From an uncultured Pelagibacteraceae bacterium (GTDB taxonomy: Bacteria; Pseudomonadota; Alphaproteobacteria; Pelagibacterales; Pelagibacteraceae), in the NCBI GenBank assembly GCA_902629535.1, contig CACORD010000006.1, forward strand, positions 1 through 48,717: a stretch of 48,717 bases of DNA. The letters run 5' to 3'. Position 1 is the first letter of the stretch. Each line of letters begins with the position of its first letter. Of this stretch, positions 1 to 9,173 are shown piece after piece. Under the pieces are notes generated by a model. It was given only the letters and a program-made list of their open reading frames with translations. It did not search any database and had not been told where the DNA came from. The position numbers were made by a program, and so were the translations under genes.

Positions 1-1
1 A

Positions 2-814
2 ACAACCGGCAATGCTAAAGATTTAGAATTATTTATCAGAGTTGCTGTTTCCAATGAGCATGCTGAAATAGATTTATCAAAAAAATTTGGTGCATTAAAT
101 TCAGAGGCTTCGGGACTGTTAAGACTTGCAAAACTTCATTCAAAAAAAATTGGCTTAAGTTTTCATGTTGGTTCCCAATGTATGCATCCAATTTCATACT
201 CTAAAGGAATTAATGAAATGGGAAATATAATAAAAAAAACTAAAATAATTCCAGATTATATTAATATCGGTGGAGGCTTCCCAACAATTTATCCTGATCT
301 TGTGCCTCTATCTTTAGAGAGTTATTTAGAGGAAATTAAAAAAAGTTTAGAAAATTTAAATTTAAAGAATATGCCTCAAATAATTTGTGAACCTGGAAGA
401 GCTTTGGTTGCAGAAAGTGGATCAACAATTGTGAGAGTTAATTTAAGAAAAAAACAAAAACTTTATATTAATGATGGTACTTACGGCACACTTTTTGATG
501 CTGGAACACCTAATATAGTTTTTCCATCAAAATTGATTAAAGAAAATTCAAGTAAGATTATTTCAAAGAAAATGACTGCATTTGATTTTTATGGGCCAAC
601 ATGTGACAGTATGGATTACATGAAAGGTCCCTTCCTACTTCCAAATAATATTAAAGAAAATGATTATATTGAACTTGGTCAATTAGGATCATATGGTTTA
701 ACTTTTAGAACTCAATTTAATGGTTATTACTCTGATGAGATTTATGAGGTTGAGGATAAACCAATTATGTCTATGTATGATAAGAATTCAGACAAAGCTA
801 CTTTAGTTGCTTAA
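2..814 (+). CDS. Ornithine/lysine-type PLP decarboxylase, 3' part (5' end outside window)
   Basis: The reading frame is open from base 2, so the gene starts left of the window; 270 residues are visible. It is a fold-type III (alanine racemase-like) decarboxylase that would remove CO2 from ornithine, and possibly lysine, to give putrescine or cadaverine. Visible motifs fit eukaryotic-type ODC: FHVGS (PLP-stacking His), IGGGFP (phosphate-binding glycines), EPGR, and GPTCD with the catalytic Cys at about fragment residue 201 followed by Asp. The PLP lysine should lie upstream and cannot be checked. Its TAA overlaps the next ATG by one base (TAATG), so translation is probably coupled to the deoxyhypusine-synthase-like gene. 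An ATG at 182 is internal, because homology continues upstream of it. The family is firm; ornithine versus lysine preference cannot be told from the sequence. Confidence 0.88.
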   Translation, partial: TTGNAKDLELFIRVAVSNEHAEIDLSKKFGALNSEASGLLRLAKLHSKKIGLSFHVGSQCMHPISYSKGINEMGNIIKKTKIIPDYINIGGGFPTIYPDLVPLSLESYLEEIKKSLENLNLKNMPQIICEPGRALVAESGSTIVRVNLRKKQKLYINDGTYGTLFDAGTPNIVFPSKLIKENSSKIISKKMTAFDFYGPTCDSMDYMKGPFLLPNNIKENDYIELGQLGSYGLTFRTQFNGYYSDEIYEVEDKPIMSMYDKNSDKATLVA

Positions 815-1857
815 TGTCAGAAAATAAAAATCTTGGTCACAACAGTAAAAAAGATTTCCTAAAAAAACCTATAGAACATATTGATATTACATCTTTCGAC
901 TCTAGAAAAATTATTTCTTCTATGGAAAAAATGTCTTTTGTTTCAAGAGAAACGGCTAATGCAGCTAATATTTATAATGAAATGTTGAAAGACAAAGAAT
1001 GCACAATTTTTTTAACATTAGCAGGTTCAACATCTGCTGCGGGTTGTATGAATATTTATAAAGATTTAGTTAAATACAATATGGTTGATGCAATAGTGGC
1101 GACTGGCGCTTCAATAATTGATATGGATTTTTTTGAAGCTCTTGGTTTTAAACACTATCAAGGGTCTCAATTCCAAGATGATACTGAATTAAGAAAAAAT
1201 TATATCGATAGAATTTACGACACATACATAGATGAAGATGAGTTACAGATTTGTGATAAAAAAATATGTGAAATCGCGGATACCTTGGAGCCTAGAAGCT
1301 ATACATCAAGAGAATTTATTAAAGAAATGGGTAAATATTTAAAAAAAAATTCTATAAAAAAAGACTCTTTGATTGAAACAGCATACGATAATGATGTTCC
1401 AATTTTTTGCCCAGCTTTCACCGACTCCAGTGCTGGATTTGGATTAGTTATACATCAAGAAAAAAATCCTAAAAAACATATGACAATCGACTCCATAAGA
1501 GAATTTAGAGAATTGACTGAAATTAAAATACGCTCGAAGGGATCAGGTTTATTTATGATTGGTGGTGGTGTTCCAAAAAATTTTATTCAAGACACCGTAA
1601 TTTGTGCTGAATTGTTAGGTAAGGAAGTTGACATGCACAAATATGCTGTACAAATCACGGTTGCTGACTCTAGAGACGGTGCATGCAGTAGTTCGACATT
1701 AAAAGAGGCAAGTTCATGGGGTAAAGTTGATGTTACTAAAGAACAGATGGTATTTGCTGAAGCCACAAGTGTACTACCCCTAATAGCTAGCGACGCTTAT
1801 CACAAAGGTGAGTGGAAAAATAGGGATAAGAAAAAATTCACAAAAATTTTTGAGTAA
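814..1857 (+). CDS. Deoxyhypusine synthase-like protein, probable homospermidine synthase
   Basis: A 347-residue member of the deoxyhypusine synthase family. The lysine that forms the enzyme-imine intermediate is kept at K304 in EASSWGK, and the NAD-site motif GGGVPKNF lies at 250-257. In eukaryotes and archaea the family modifies eIF5A/aIF5A, a substrate bacteria lack. Bacterial members have been shown or proposed to transfer an aminobutyl group to putrescine, giving homospermidine. The region aligned with the eukaryotic KHHIANAN motif reads KNFIQDT here, so the histidine there is not conserved, as expected for a bacterial member. It lies between a decarboxylase that can make putrescine (1-base overlap) and an agmatinase-like gene (3-base gap), so a polyamine role is well supported. 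The exact acceptor is inference. Confidence 0.85.
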   Translation: MSENKNLGHNSKKDFLKKPIEHIDITSFDSRKIISSMEKMSFVSRETANAANIYNEMLKDKECTIFLTLAGSTSAAGCMNIYKDLVKYNMVDAIVATGASIIDMDFFEALGFKHYQGSQFQDDTELRKNYIDRIYDTYIDEDELQICDKKICEIADTLEPRSYTSREFIKEMGKYLKKNSIKKDSLIETAYDNDVPIFCPAFTDSSAGFGLVIHQEKNPKKHMTIDSIREFRELTEIKIRSKGSGLFMIGGGVPKNFIQDTVICAELLGKEVDMHKYAVQITVADSRDGACSSSTLKEASSWGKVDVTKEQMVFAEATSVLPLIASDAYHKGEWKNRDKKKFTKIFE

Positions 1858-1860
1858 AAA

Positions 1861-2736
1861 TTGAAATATTTATCAAATAAGAATGGATTTTTAGGAGTCG
1901 ACAATAAATTTAATTTCAAAGAAAAAGTTGTTGTAGTCCCATTTGGGCTTGAAAAAACTGTTAGTTATGGTGGTGGCACCAGAAACGGACCTAAAGAAAT
2001 TATAAAAGCCTCTCATCAAGTGGAATTGTATGATGAAGAGCTAAATTGTGAACCTTATAAAAAAATTGGGATTAAAACATTAAAGCCCTTTAAGATTGAT
2101 AGAAATATCAAAAAAGCTCTCGAGAAAATATCAAATATAAATAAAGAAATTTTAGATAAAAATCTTTTTCCAATCACGTTTGGGGGAGAACATTCAATTA
2201 CACCTGGATGTATATATCCATTTATTAAAAAATATAAAAAAATTTATCTCTTACATTTCGATGCCCATGCTGATTTAAGAAATAGCTATAATGGTGAAAA
2301 ATTCTCACATGCATCAGCAATAAGAAGGTGCTTAGACCATAAGAATACTTCATTAATATCTTTTGGGATCAGAAATATATCAGAAAGTGAAATTCCATTT
2401 TTAAAAAAGAATAAATCAAGAATAAATATTTTTTGGGCAAAAGATAAGTCAAAATGGGATTTAAGAAAATTTAAAAAACTCATAAAAGATAAGACAGTTT
2501 ATTTGACATTTGATGTCGATGGATTCGATTCCAGTATCATGCCAGCCACCGGAACTCCTGAACCGGGTGGATTATTATGGGATGAGACACTCAATATAAT
2601 TAAAATAGCTGCAAAAAATTCGAACATTGTTGGTGCTGACATCAATGAATTAGCCCCTATAAAAGGTTTTAATTCATACAACTTTCTTGTTGCAAAACTA
2701 GCTTATAAAATATTGTCCTATAAATTTTTGATTTAG
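1861..2736 (+). CDS. speB: Agmatinase-family ureohydrolase
   Basis: This 291-residue binuclear manganese hydrolase is of the arginase/agmatinase family. The metal ligands are all visible: GGEHS with H111, DAHAD with D134, H136 and D138, and FDVDGFD with D218 and D220. The MPATGTPEPGG loop is typical of agmatinases. It would split agmatine to putrescine and urea. The start is TTG, three bases after the previous stop; the next Met lies far inside the fold, so TTG is the only sensible start. No arginine decarboxylase is visible to supply agmatine, so another guanidino substrate is possible. The stop codon is interlocked with that of the convergent gene yhhQ (four shared bases, TTAG). Confidence 0.87.
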   Translation: MKYLSNKNGFLGVDNKFNFKEKVVVVPFGLEKTVSYGGGTRNGPKEIIKASHQVELYDEELNCEPYKKIGIKTLKPFKIDRNIKKALEKISNINKEILDKNLFPITFGGEHSITPGCIYPFIKKYKKIYLLHFDAHADLRNSYNGEKFSHASAIRRCLDHKNTSLISFGIRNISESEIPFLKKNKSRINIFWAKDKSKWDLRKFKKLIKDKTVYLTFDVDGFDSSIMPATGTPEPGGLLWDETLNIIKIAAKNSNIVGADINELAPIKGFNSYNFLVAKLAYKILSYKFLI

Positions 2737-3287
2737 GCCTTAATTGGCTTAAAAGTTTTTAAAAGTAATCTAAATGGTATCAGCATGATCAAAGCTACTA
2801 TTACTTTTACAATCAAATCTCCGAGCGAAAGTGTAAGCCATGGCACACCAGTCCCGTAAAATGATATTGAAAAAAATAAAAATGTATCGATTGTTGAGCC
2901 AATCATTGAGGATGTTAATGGTGCAACAAACCATTCTTTTTTTCTTAATCTGTCAAATATTTGGACATCTAATAACTGTGCAGTCAAAAATGCAATTCCA
3001 GATCCAATAGCTATACGAATAGATATAAAATCTGCAAAATCAGTAGAAAATAAAACTGTAAAACCAATTCCTAGCACAAAGCCAAAGTATACAATTTTTC
3101 TTGCAACTCCTTTTCCATAAGATCTGTTAGCTAAATCTGTAATTAAAAAAGCGATCGGATAAGAAAAAGCTCCATAGGTTAATATTTCATTTAAACCATA
3201 ATAATTTATTGGAAATTGAACAAGATAATTAGAAGATAGGACAACAACACCCATCAAAAATGATAGAAGTAAAAACGATTTACTCAT
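2733..3287 (-). CDS. yhhQ: Queuosine precursor transporter (YhhQ/VUT family)
   Basis: A 184-residue inner-membrane protein with about six hydrophobic helices. It carries the family pattern around residues 40-60, AFSYPIAFLITDLANRSYG, and a second half with LLDVQIFDRLR. Family members import queuosine precursors (preQ0/preQ1) for tRNA modification. No queuosine biosynthesis gene lies nearby, which would fit salvage but does not prove it. Its ATG overlaps the rpmB stop by one base, so it is the second gene of the rpmB transcript. Its 3' end is interlocked with speB. Confidence 0.82.
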   Translation of the reverse strand: MSKSFLLLSFLMGVVVLSSNYLVQFPINYYGLNEILTYGAFSYPIAFLITDLANRSYGKGVARKIVYFGFVLGIGFTVLFSTDFADFISIRIAIGSGIAFLTAQLLDVQIFDRLRKKEWFVAPLTSSMIGSTIDTFLFFSISFYGTGVPWLTLSLGDLIVKVIVALIMLIPFRLLLKTFKPIKA

Positions 3288-3601
3288 TAAGCTGTTTTAG
3301 ATTGTACTGTTTTTTTTTGAAATGGAGATTTAATTAATAAGCTTTTTTTTAGTTTTTTTAATCTAGGAGATAAATTTTTATTTTTTACAGATTTTAGAAA
3401 TTCATCGAAACTGCCTTTTTTATCTACTGATCTAACTCCTGCATTACTAACTGTCAATTTTAAACTTCTTTTTAAAAGTTCACTAGTAAATTTTACCTTT
3501 TTTAAATTAGGTAAGAATCTTCTTTTTGTCTTATTGTTAGCATGACTAACGTTATGACCTTTCATTGGATTTTTTCCGGTTAATTCGCATTTTTTTGTCA
3601 T
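3287..3601 (-). CDS. rpmB: 50S ribosomal protein L28
   Basis: A 104-residue, strongly basic protein starting [10 protein letters not shown], with the L28 signatures [15 protein letters not shown] (15-29) and the C-terminal [13 protein letters not shown]. It is longer than the roughly 78-residue E. coli protein because of a lysine-rich C-terminal tail, which is common in alphaproteobacterial L28. It is a structural component of the large subunit. A clear promoter lies just upstream at 3614-3642, and yhhQ follows with a one-base overlap. Confidence 0.95.
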   Translation of the reverse strand: MTKKCELTGKNPMKGHNVSHANNKTKRRFLPNLKKVKFTSELLKRSLKLTVSNAGVRSVDKKGSFDEFLKSVKNKNLSPRLKKLKKSLLIKSPFQKKTVQSKTA

Positions 3602-3613
3602 AATTTGTTCGAC

Positions 3614-3642
3614 TATATAAAGTGAGATATTGATGGCGTCAA
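3614..3642 (-). promoter_or_regulatory. Sigma-70-type promoter for rpmB-yhhQ
   Basis: Read on the minus strand, TTGACG (3642-3637) is followed after 17 bases by TATATA (3619-3614). The spacing is ideal, and the site sits in the 56-base gap between pyrD and rpmB. It would start transcription only a few bases before the L28 start codon, so the leader is very short. This lets ribosomal protein L28 be made independently of lysS-pyrD. Confidence 0.62.
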
Positions 3643-3657
3643 GTTTATTAGATTATT

Positions 3658-4704
3658 CTAATCCTTTTTTCCTACTATTTCATTAAAGTTTTTTACGCCA
3701 TCTTTTAATAATATTTCCTTCAGCTCTTTTTTAATAAGTCCAACAATATTTGGACCTCTAAAAACCATGCCTGTATAAAGTTGTAAATAATCAGCCCCTG
3801 CTAAAAATTTTTGATAAGCAGACCTGCCGGAGTCCACGCCACCTACACCTATAATTTTGATTCTGCCTTTTAAAACTTTATAAAATTTTCTGATCAACTC
3901 TGAAGACTTTAACTCAATAGGTTTCCCGGATAACCCTCCTTTTTGATGGCTTTGAGTATTTTGTAAATTTTCTCTTGTTGTATCAGATGTATTAGAAATA
4001 ATAGCAGCTTCTATTTTGTTATCTAAAAGTACTTCAGAAATTTTCATAATTTCTTCATCATTAATATCTGGTGATACTTTTACCGCTATAGGTGTTTTAG
4101 AATTAAGACCTTTCTTCTCTTTTTCTATTAGTTTTAAGAGGTCATCTAATTTTTTTTGATCATGAAAGTTTCTTAAATCTTCAGTGTTTGGTGAGGAAAT
4201 ATTAATAGTAATATAATCAGAGACCCCATTAAATATTTTTAAACACTGTATATAATCATTTGTTCTATCTCCTGAGTCTTTATTAGGTCCAATATTTATT
4301 CCAAGTAATCCAGTTGGATTATTTTTTTTAATTCGATCTGCAATATTTTTTGAACCTAGGTTATTAAAACCAAGTCTGTTTATAAGGGCCTCATCCTCTA
4401 CCAGTCTAAAAACTCTAGGTTTGGGATTTCCGTATTGTTCTAACGGTGTAACAGTTCCTACTTCGACGAAACCAAAACCTAAGTTGAACAATGAATTATA
4501 TACTTCGGCATTCTTATCAAATCCTGCTGCCATACCAATTGGATTTTCTATATCTTTATTAAATAATTTTGTCCTAAAAAGAGGGTTATTTTTTTCATCA
4601 TCTAAAATATTTGGAACAAAATTAAATTTTAGTGACTTTATCGCTAAACTATGAGCCGTCTCAGGATCTAATTTAAAAATTAAAGATCTTAAATTTGAAA
4701 ACAT
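3658..4704 (-). CDS. pyrD: Dihydroorotate dehydrogenase, quinone-dependent (class 2)
   Basis: A 348-residue FMN enzyme that oxidises dihydroorotate to orotate in pyrimidine synthesis and passes electrons to ubiquinone. Class 2 features are visible: an N-terminal membrane-association helix, PIGMAAGFDKNAE (55-67), the active-site serine motif NISSPNT (168-174), and the FMN-phosphate loops GVGGVDSG and YTGMVFRGP. The length is usual for class 2. Its ATG overlaps the lysS stop by one base, so the two genes are probably cotranscribed, with lysS first. Confidence 0.95.
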   Translation of the reverse strand: MFSNLRSLIFKLDPETAHSLAIKSLKFNFVPNILDDEKNNPLFRTKLFNKDIENPIGMAAGFDKNAEVYNSLFNLGFGFVEVGTVTPLEQYGNPKPRVFRLVEDEALINRLGFNNLGSKNIADRIKKNNPTGLLGINIGPNKDSGDRTNDYIQCLKIFNGVSDYITINISSPNTEDLRNFHDQKKLDDLLKLIEKEKKGLNSKTPIAVKVSPDINDEEIMKISEVLLDNKIEAAIISNTSDTTRENLQNTQSHQKGGLSGKPIELKSSELIRKFYKVLKGRIKIIGVGGVDSGRSAYQKFLAGADYLQLYTGMVFRGPNIVGLIKKELKEILLKDGVKNFNEIVGKKD

Positions 4705-6266
4705 TATTTAATTTTATTTAATATAAGATCTTTTGTTTCTTTCACACCAAAAAAACTTATAAAAAAACCCATCCTTGGTCCATTTTCGTCTCCAAAAACT
4801 ACTTCATAAATTAATCTAAACCAATCCCGAAGGTTCTCAGTGTAACCATTTTCTTTACCAGTCGAATATATCATTGTTTGAATATCTTCTGGTTTCATTT
4901 TGTCGTCACATTTATCTAAAGTTTTTACCAGAGCTTCTAAAGCTTTTTTTTCTTCACCATTAGGTTTTTTATAATTTTTTTTCAATTTTATTACGTCATT
5001 AAAGTACTTTATTGCATAGCCTACTAAATTATCAAAGATAGGATTATCTTTTTCCGAAATGTCTTTTTTATATTTTTTAACAAATTTCCAAAGAAGTTCT
5101 TTGCTGTCAGCATTACTTGTTTCGACCAAGTTTAATAACATTGAAAATGACATAATCATATTCTCCTTGGGTACCAAACTATTATGAACGTGCCATACAG
5201 GATTCATAAGTAGCTGCAACTCGTTTTGATTTTTTGCTTTCTCAATCAGATCCAAATAATCATCAACAGTTTTTGAAACTATTTCTTTGTAAAGTTTTTT
5301 TGCTCTTTTTGGATTTTGATACATATACAGTGACAAACTTTCAGGAGAAGCATACTCTAACCATTGATCAATAGTGATACCGTTTCCCTTTGATTTTGAG
5401 ATCTTCTCTCCTTTTTCATCCAAAAATAGTTCATATGCAAACCCTGACGGATTTGTTTTCCCGATCAATTTGATAATTTTTGTTGAAAGTATTGCGCTCT
5501 CTATAAGATCCTTTCCATACATTTCGAAATCAACATCTAGTGCATACCATCTCATAGCCCAATCAACTTTCCACTGTAATTTACAATTTCCATCATAAAT
5601 GCTTGTTTCCAAATCTTTTCCATTATTATCAAAAACAATGATAGATTTTTCTTTATCAATATTTTTTACAGGTATTTCTAGAACATGACCTGTATCTGGA
5701 CAAATTGGAAGAAATGGACTGTAAGTTTTTTGTCTCTCTTTTCCTAGTGTAGGAAGTATTATATTCATTATACCATCATAATTCTCTAAAATAACTTCTA
5801 GAGAAGAATTAAAGAAACCTGATTTATAAAGTGCTGTTGAACTTCTAAAATTATACTTAAATTTAAAATTGTTTAAAAATTTTTTTAACATTTCATTATT
5901 ATGCTCACCGAAACTATTAAATTTTTGAAAGGGATCAGGCACATTAGTAAGCGGTTTGTGTAAATTTTTTTCTAATAATTCTTTTTGTGGAACGTTGTCA
6001 GGTACTTTTCTAAGACCGTCCATATCATCTGAAAAAGTAATGATTTCGGTTGGTAAATCAGTCAAATGTTTTAGGGCATTCACAATCATAGATGTCCTTG
6101 CAACTTCTCCAAAAGTTCCTATATGTGGAAGGCCACTAGGACCATAACCTGTTTGGAGAATTATTTTGCCTTTTTTTTCTATAAAAGATTTTCTTTCCCG
6201 AAGCATTTTTTTTGCTTCAACGAAAGGCCATGCACTTGTTTTATCAAAATTCTCTTTTTTAATCAT
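4704..6266 (-). CDS. lysS: Lysyl-tRNA synthetase, class I
   Basis: A 520-residue class I aminoacyl-tRNA synthetase that charges tRNA-Lys. It has a HIGH-type signature (HIGT at 48-51, within SGLPHIGTFGE) and a KMSKS-type signature (KISKSKGN, about residue 290). This is the archaeal/alphaproteobacterial form (LysRS-I, also called LysK), unrelated in fold to the class II LysRS of E. coli. It is divergent from trkH across an 88-base gap and leads into pyrD with a one-base overlap. Confidence 0.95.
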   Translation of the reverse strand: MIKKENFDKTSAWPFVEAKKMLRERKSFIEKKGKIILQTGYGPSGLPHIGTFGEVARTSMIVNALKHLTDLPTEIITFSDDMDGLRKVPDNVPQKELLEKNLHKPLTNVPDPFQKFNSFGEHNNEMLKKFLNNFKFKYNFRSSTALYKSGFFNSSLEVILENYDGIMNIILPTLGKERQKTYSPFLPICPDTGHVLEIPVKNIDKEKSIIVFDNNGKDLETSIYDGNCKLQWKVDWAMRWYALDVDFEMYGKDLIESAILSTKIIKLIGKTNPSGFAYELFLDEKGEKISKSKGNGITIDQWLEYASPESLSLYMYQNPKRAKKLYKEIVSKTVDDYLDLIEKAKNQNELQLLMNPVWHVHNSLVPKENMIMSFSMLLNLVETSNADSKELLWKFVKKYKKDISEKDNPIFDNLVGYAIKYFNDVIKLKKNYKKPNGEEKKALEALVKTLDKCDDKMKPEDIQTMIYSTGKENGYTENLRDWFRLIYEVVFGDENGPRMGFFISFFGVKETKDLILNKIK

Positions 6267-6317
6267 GATTAATTCAAATAAAATCTTAAATTAACGCTTT
6301 AACTTATTCTTATAGAG

Positions 6318-6345
6318 TTGAAATTTATTTACCATAAAATAATGT
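6318..6345 (+). promoter_or_regulatory. Possible promoter for trkH
   Basis: The 88-base lysS/trkH divergent gap holds TTGAAA (6318-6323) and, 16 bases later, TAATGT (6340-6345), just before the trkH ATG at 6355. The -10 match is poor and the leader would be very short. It is listed mainly because some promoter must lie in this gap. No equally good candidate was seen for lysS. Confidence 0.3.
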
Positions 6346-6354
6346 TCTATCAAA

Positions 6355-7794
6355 ATGTCTAATTATAAAACTGTTTTTTTTACTCTTGGAATTCTTCAAA
6401 TAATTCTTGGAATTTTCATGTTGATACCAATATTTGTTCAATTTCTTTTTAAAGAAATTGACTCTTCTTTTTTTGGCGCCTCAATTATTACAATTATTTT
6501 TGGTACGCTATTTTTTTTATCTAATCTTGATCATGATAAGAAGTTAAATTTACAGCAAGCTTTTTTATTAACCGCTTTATCTTGGCTAAGTATCGCAATT
6601 TTTGGCTCACTTCCTCTAATTTTTTCTGAAGTCAATTTTTCTTTCACTAATGCTTTTTTTGAAAGTATGTCAGGCATTACAACAACTGGTTCAACAATCA
6701 TTGCAAATTTAGAGGAGATGCCCAAAGCAATTTTGCTTTGGAGAGCAATTCTTCAATGGTTGGGTGGTATTGGAATAATTGTTATGGCGATCACTTTGAT
6801 GCCAATAATGAATGTTGGTGGTATGCAATTATTCAAAATTTCTAACAGTGACTCATCTGAAAAAATTCTTCCTAAATCGAAAGAAATTGCATTGAGATTA
6901 ATTTATATTTATTCAGGTCTCACTACACTATGTGCAATATCATATAAAATTCTTGGGATGAATACTTTTGACAGTATAACTCATTCTATGACAACAATAG
7001 CAACTGGAGGTTTTTCAAACTATAACGAGTCCATTGGTTTCTTTAACAGTTTTCCAATAGAAATTTCAGCAATGATTTTTATTATCTTGGGAAGTTTACC
7101 TTTTATCGCTTATATCAAATTCTTAAACGGTAATAGAAGAATTTTTTTTTCAGATATTCAGATTAGAACCTTTTTAAAAATAATCTTAATAAGTATTCTG
7201 ATTTTATCAATTTATTTGTTTTTAGATAAATCATCTGAACTAAACTTCAGAACAGTTTTATTTAATGTAATATCAATTTTAACAGGAACTGGATATGTAA
7301 ATGCACAATTTGATAACTGGGGTGGATTTCCTTTAATTATATTTATAGGTTTAATGTTTATAGGTGGATGTGCAGGCTCAACAACCTGTGGTATAAAAAT
7401 ATTTAGATTTCAAATACTTTATTCATTTGTTTTGAATCAACTAAAAAAAATTATCTATCCTAAGGGAATTTTTATTCTAAAATATAACCAAAGTGCTGTT
7501 GATGATAAATTTACTGCGTCAATTATCTCTTTCATTTATATGTACCTAGTGATTTTTTTTGCAATTACAGCATTATTATCTTTGACAGGTCTTGACTTTA
7601 TTACTTCAATTTCCGGTGCTGCAACATCTATTTCAAATGTAGGACCTGGCCTAGGTTCAACTATTGGACCAAACGGAAATTTTTCATCGCTACCTGATAT
7701 ATCTAAGTGGATTTTAAGTTTTGGTATGATTTTGGGTAGATTGGAATTATTTGCAATCCTTGTATTATTTTTACCATCTTTTTGGAGGAATTAA
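6355..7794 (+). CDS. trkH: Potassium uptake protein TrkH (membrane subunit)
   Basis: A 479-residue integral membrane protein with four P-loop/filter repeats of the TrkH/KtrB family. Filter-like glycine motifs are visible as TTTGST, IATGGFSNY, GGCAGSTTCGIK and SNVGPGLGS; WLGGIGIIVMAI follows the first. It conducts K+, normally gated by a cytoplasmic TrkA/KtrA ring, which is not encoded in this window. The length is typical. The AmpG-like gene starts two bases after its stop, and the strong ribosome binding site of that gene lies inside the trkH end. Confidence 0.93.
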   Translation: MSNYKTVFFTLGILQIILGIFMLIPIFVQFLFKEIDSSFFGASIITIIFGTLFFLSNLDHDKKLNLQQAFLLTALSWLSIAIFGSLPLIFSEVNFSFTNAFFESMSGITTTGSTIIANLEEMPKAILLWRAILQWLGGIGIIVMAITLMPIMNVGGMQLFKISNSDSSEKILPKSKEIALRLIYIYSGLTTLCAISYKILGMNTFDSITHSMTTIATGGFSNYNESIGFFNSFPIEISAMIFIILGSLPFIAYIKFLNGNRRIFFSDIQIRTFLKIILISILILSIYLFLDKSSELNFRTVLFNVISILTGTGYVNAQFDNWGGFPLIIFIGLMFIGGCAGSTTCGIKIFRFQILYSFVLNQLKKIIYPKGIFILKYNQSAVDDKFTASIISFIYMYLVIFFAITALLSLTGLDFITSISGAATSISNVGPGLGSTIGPNGNFSSLPDISKWILSFGMILGRLELFAILVLFLPSFWRN

Positions 7795-7796
7795 AT

Positions 7797-9173
7797 TTGA
7801 TAGAAATTAAAAAAAACTCTTTGTCTGAAATGTTCTCGGTTTATTTTGACAAAAGAATGCTCAAAATTTTGTTGCTTGGTGCAATATCAGGTTTTCCATG
7901 GGTTTTAATTGGAAGTAGTCTAAGTTTATGGTTAAAAGAAGATGGATTAAGTAGATCAACTGTTGGATGGGCTGGATTAATTTTTGCAGTTTATGCATTT
8001 AATTATTTATGGGCACCTTTAATAGATAGAATACAAATACCATATTTAACAAAAAAATTAGGTCACAGAAGAGGATGGATTGTTTTGATGCAAATTATCA
8101 TCTTGCTCTCACTTGGTCTTTGGAGTTTACTCGATCCATCTGAAAATTTAGCTTTAGTTGTTTCAGTAGGCTTAATGATTGCTATAGCATCATCAACTCA
8201 AGATATAACAGTTGATGCTTTAAGAATTGAACAGATTGGTGAAAATGAGGGAAAATCCATGGCTGCAGGGGCAGCAATGGCGGTTGTCGGTTGGTGGACA
8301 GGATACAAGTTAGGTGGAGTACTATCATTATTTGCAGCAGATATTCTACAAAACATTGGATTTGAAAATTATTGGCAACTAACTTTCTTAATTTTGGGGA
8401 TTTTAGTAATTTTAATGAACATTGGCTTAATGTTCATTGATGAATCTGGAAATTTAGATAGACAAAATCAACAAAAAGAAAATGATAAATTAATTTCATC
8501 TCAGTTTAAAAAAGAAAATATATTTACAAAATTGATAACATGGGTTGCTGGAACAATTAGTGGCCCAATTATTAGTTTTTTTAAAAAAAATGGCTTTTCA
8601 ATTGCTCTAGGGATTTTAGGATTTGTTTTTTTATTTAAAGTGGGTGAGGCATTTCTTGGAAGAATGTCTATAATTTTTTATAAAGAAATAGGTTTTAGTA
8701 AATCGGATATCGCTATTTACTCCAAAACGTTAGGTTGGATCACTACTGTGACGTTTACTCTTTTAGGTGGACTTTTTGTAATAAGATCTGGAGTTTTAAA
8801 AGCAATGTTTTTTGCTGGAGTAATGATGGCAAGTACAAACCTTTTATTTAGTGTATTGGCCTGGAGCGATAAATCGGAATTTTTATTTGCTATTGCAGTT
8901 ATTTTTGATGATATAGCTGCTGCATTTGCAACAGTAGCTTTTGTAGCCTTTATATCTATGCTCGTAGACAGAGCCTATACAGCAACTCAATATGCGCTCT
9001 TAGCATCAATAGGCACCGCTGGTAGAACAACTTTGGCCTCCTCCTCTGGCGCCCTTGTTGATTGGTTAAATGGTGATTGGGGAATATTTTTTATTTTAAC
9101 TGCGCTAATGGTCATTCCTTCATTAATAATTCTATGGATTATGAAAAATAAACTACAACTAAGTGAAAAATAA
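7797..9173 (+). CDS. ampG: AmpG-like muropeptide permease (MFS)
   Basis: A major facilitator protein of about 458 residues and about 12 helices, resembling AmpG, which imports anhydromuropeptides for cell-wall recycling. Features include GFPWVLIGSSLSLWL near the N-terminus, the loop motif APLIDRIQIPYL, RRGWI, and SSTQDITVDALR in the fourth helix region. The chosen start is TTG at 7797, with GGAGGA at 7784-7789 spaced seven bases upstream. An in-frame TTG at 7782 would place that binding site inside the gene. The gene directly after it is a cytoplasmic NlpC/P60 peptidase, which supports a role in murein recycling; AmpG relatives can carry other substrates. Confidence 0.8.
   Translation: MIEIKKNSLSEMFSVYFDKRMLKILLLGAISGFPWVLIGSSLSLWLKEDGLSRSTVGWAGLIFAVYAFNYLWAPLIDRIQIPYLTKKLGHRRGWIVLMQIIILLSLGLWSLLDPSENLALVVSVGLMIAIASSTQDITVDALRIEQIGENEGKSMAAGAAMAVVGWWTGYKLGGVLSLFAADILQNIGFENYWQLTFLILGILVILMNIGLMFIDESGNLDRQNQQKENDKLISSQFKKENIFTKLITWVAGTISGPIISFFKKNGFSIALGILGFVFLFKVGEAFLGRMSIIFYKEIGFSKSDIAIYSKTLGWITTVTFTLLGGLFVIRSGVLKAMFFAGVMMASTNLLFSVLAWSDKSEFLFAIAVIFDDIAAAFATVAFVAFISMLVDRAYTATQYALLASIGTAGRTTLASSSGALVDWLNGDWGIFFILTALMVIPSLIILWIMKNKLQLSEK

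Noticed and set aside
7782..7796. An upstream TTG start for the AmpG-like gene.
   Set aside because: The GGAGGA ribosome binding site lies after it and is spaced correctly for the TTG at 7797.
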